From: Nitrosomonas sp. | GTDB taxonomy: Bacteria; Pseudomonadota; Gammaproteobacteria; Burkholderiales; Nitrosomonadaceae | Reading direction: 5' to 3' | Assembly (NCBI GenBank): GCA_016708955.1 | Contig: JADJES010000011.1 | Location: forward strand, 1 to 64,000 | DNA: 64,000 bases | In this document: positions 63,040 through 64,000 of the stretch, piece after piece | Layout: each line of letters begins with the position of its first letter | How positions within the stretch are numbered: the stretch's first letter is position 1 | The notes under the pieces: model-generated | Told to the model about the DNA's origin: nothing | Seen by the model: only the letters and a program-made list of their open reading frames with translations | The model's database searches: none | Position numbers and translations under genes: made by a program

Positions 63040-64000
63040 ATGAAGCATCTATTCGTATTATTACTAATGTGCCTCGCTGTCTCGTCAGTATCTGCCCAAC
63101 AACAAGACATCTCCATAGCAGCTAAATCTTACATGCTCTCAGATTTTCAAACTGGGCAAGTATTGGCTGGTCAAAATGCACATGATCGTATAGAGCCTGC
63201 ATCACTGACAAAACTGATGACTGCTTACGTGGTTTTTTCCGCTCTCAAGCAGAATCAACTTTCGTTGAATCAAAATATTCCCGTGTCAGAAAGCGCCTGG
63301 AAAATGATTGGTTCGCGCATGTTTATCGAGCCCACTAAACAGGTCACGGTGGATGAATTACTCCGGGGAATGATTGTTCAATCGGGAAATGATGCCTGTA
63401 TTGCCCTGGCAGAAGCAGTTGCCGGGTCGGAAGCCAACTTCTCGAACTTGATGAATAAAGAAGCCGGACGTTTGGGAATGAAAAACACACATTTTACAAA
63501 CTCAACCGGGTTGCCTGATCCCAATCTCTATACAACAGCACACGATTTGACTTTATTGGCGGCCGCTATCATCCGTGATTTTCCCGAGTTTTATCCGCTT
63601 TATTCACAAAAAGAATACACGTATAACAATATCACTCAGCCCAACAGGAATCGGCTTTTATGGCTTGATCCGCATGTAGACGGTATGAAAACCGGATGGA
63701 CCAAAACTGCCGGTTATTGTCTGATTACATCGGCGATACGGGATAAGCGGCGTCTCATATCGGTGGTAATCGGCGCTCAATCAGCCAATGCACGCAGCAT
63801 GGAAAGTCAGCGGTTACTCAATTATGGTTTCCAATTCTACGATACCCTGCATTTATACAAAAAGAACGACTCGCTCGCCACTATCCATTTATGGAAAGGT
63901 ACTCAGAATGAGCTGAAAGCCGGGTTTGACCGGGATGTTTATTTTACATTGCCAAAGGGTCAAGCAGACAAACTAAAAGCCACCATGGAATATAAACAAC
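63040..64000 (+). CDS. D-alanyl-D-alanine carboxypeptidase (PBP5/6-like), 3' end beyond window
   Basis: The first 320 codons of a DacA/DacC-type peptidase. The signal peptide is LLLMCLAVSSVSAQQQ. SxxK is ASLTKLMTAYVVFSA (near residue 63). SxN is IVQSGNDACIALAEAVAG. KTG is GMKTGWTKTAGYCLITSAIR. The C-terminal membrane-anchor region starts with the LKAGFDRDVYFTLPKG stretch and is cut by the window edge. It trims the terminal D-Ala of peptidoglycan stems. The start ATG is at 63040, and TATAAT lies at 63013-63018. Confidence 0.93.
   Translation, partial: MKHLFVLLLMCLAVSSVSAQQQDISIAAKSYMLSDFQTGQVLAGQNAHDRIEPASLTKLMTAYVVFSALKQNQLSLNQNIPVSESAWKMIGSRMFIEPTKQVTVDELLRGMIVQSGNDACIALAEAVAGSEANFSNLMNKEAGRLGMKNTHFTNSTGLPDPNLYTTAHDLTLLAAAIIRDFPEFYPLYSQKEYTYNNITQPNRNRLLWLDPHVDGMKTGWTKTAGYCLITSAIRDKRRLISVVIGAQSANARSMESQRLLNYGFQFYDTLHLYKKNDSLATIHLWKGTQNELKAGFDRDVYFTLPKGQADKLKATMEYKQ

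Overview
The window reads as a chromosomal segment of a betaproteobacterium, most likely Nitrosomonas or a close relative. This is an inference from the gene set: lptM-lysA, a squalene synthase beside hpnA, a STAS/MlaE/MlaF/MlaD-type lipid transporter, a PEP-CTERM protein, a flgA/flgBCDEFGHIJKL locus, S-methyl-5'-thioinosine phosphorylase and a class I FBP aldolase. The DNA is moderately AT-rich and insertion-sequence remnants are dense. I saw no tRNA, rRNA, CRISPR array or prophage.

Layout. 0-2.5 kb: nested insertion sequences (an ISL3-type element inside an IS4/IS701-like transposase gene), then a toxin-antitoxin remnant. 2.5-16 kb: conserved housekeeping genes: mutarotase, purT-queG, tsaE-amidase, a lipid-transport operon, lptM-lysA, squalene synthase and hpnA. 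16-27 kb: an accessory region with small envelope proteins, DUF2934, two Hsp20 genes (one split by a second ISL3 copy), MITE-like repeats, an IS30 remnant, a hemerythrin/FmdE-like pair and an amidohydrolase/uracil-DNA-glycosylase pair. 27-36.9 kb: PEP-CTERM protein, aldolase, Sel1 and ankyrin proteins, a ubiquinone-type hydroxylase, then dusB-fis-purH-purD. 37-38.5 kb: an IS110-family element with a structured non-coding leader. 38.5-50 kb: the rod/hook/ring flagellar operon on the minus strand with flgA divergent. 50-64 kb: small proteins, a young MITE, a PBP7-like peptidase, an M32 carboxypeptidase, hemJ, an antitoxin, hpt-mtnP-def, ligA, a DUF2914 protein, a Nudix hydrolase and a partial DD-carboxypeptidase.

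A major caveat runs through the window. Many genes that should be intact (purH, ligA, the M32 carboxypeptidase, the STAS/MlaE pair, an antitoxin, a secreted protein, and transposases of several families) are broken by one-base indels, mostly in mononucleotide runs. The two ISL3 copies carry different indels in such runs, so each repairs the other. I read most of these as base-calling errors, not pseudogenes. dusB contains a poly-A/poly-G junk tract joined to an ISL3 end, which looks like a failed gap closure over a third ISL3 copy.

The most interesting biological candidates are the putative bridge-RNA region of the IS110 element, the family of short inverted-repeat elements (one with a perfect 8-bp target duplication), the orphan PEP-CTERM protein, and the hemerythrin/FmdE-like pair.
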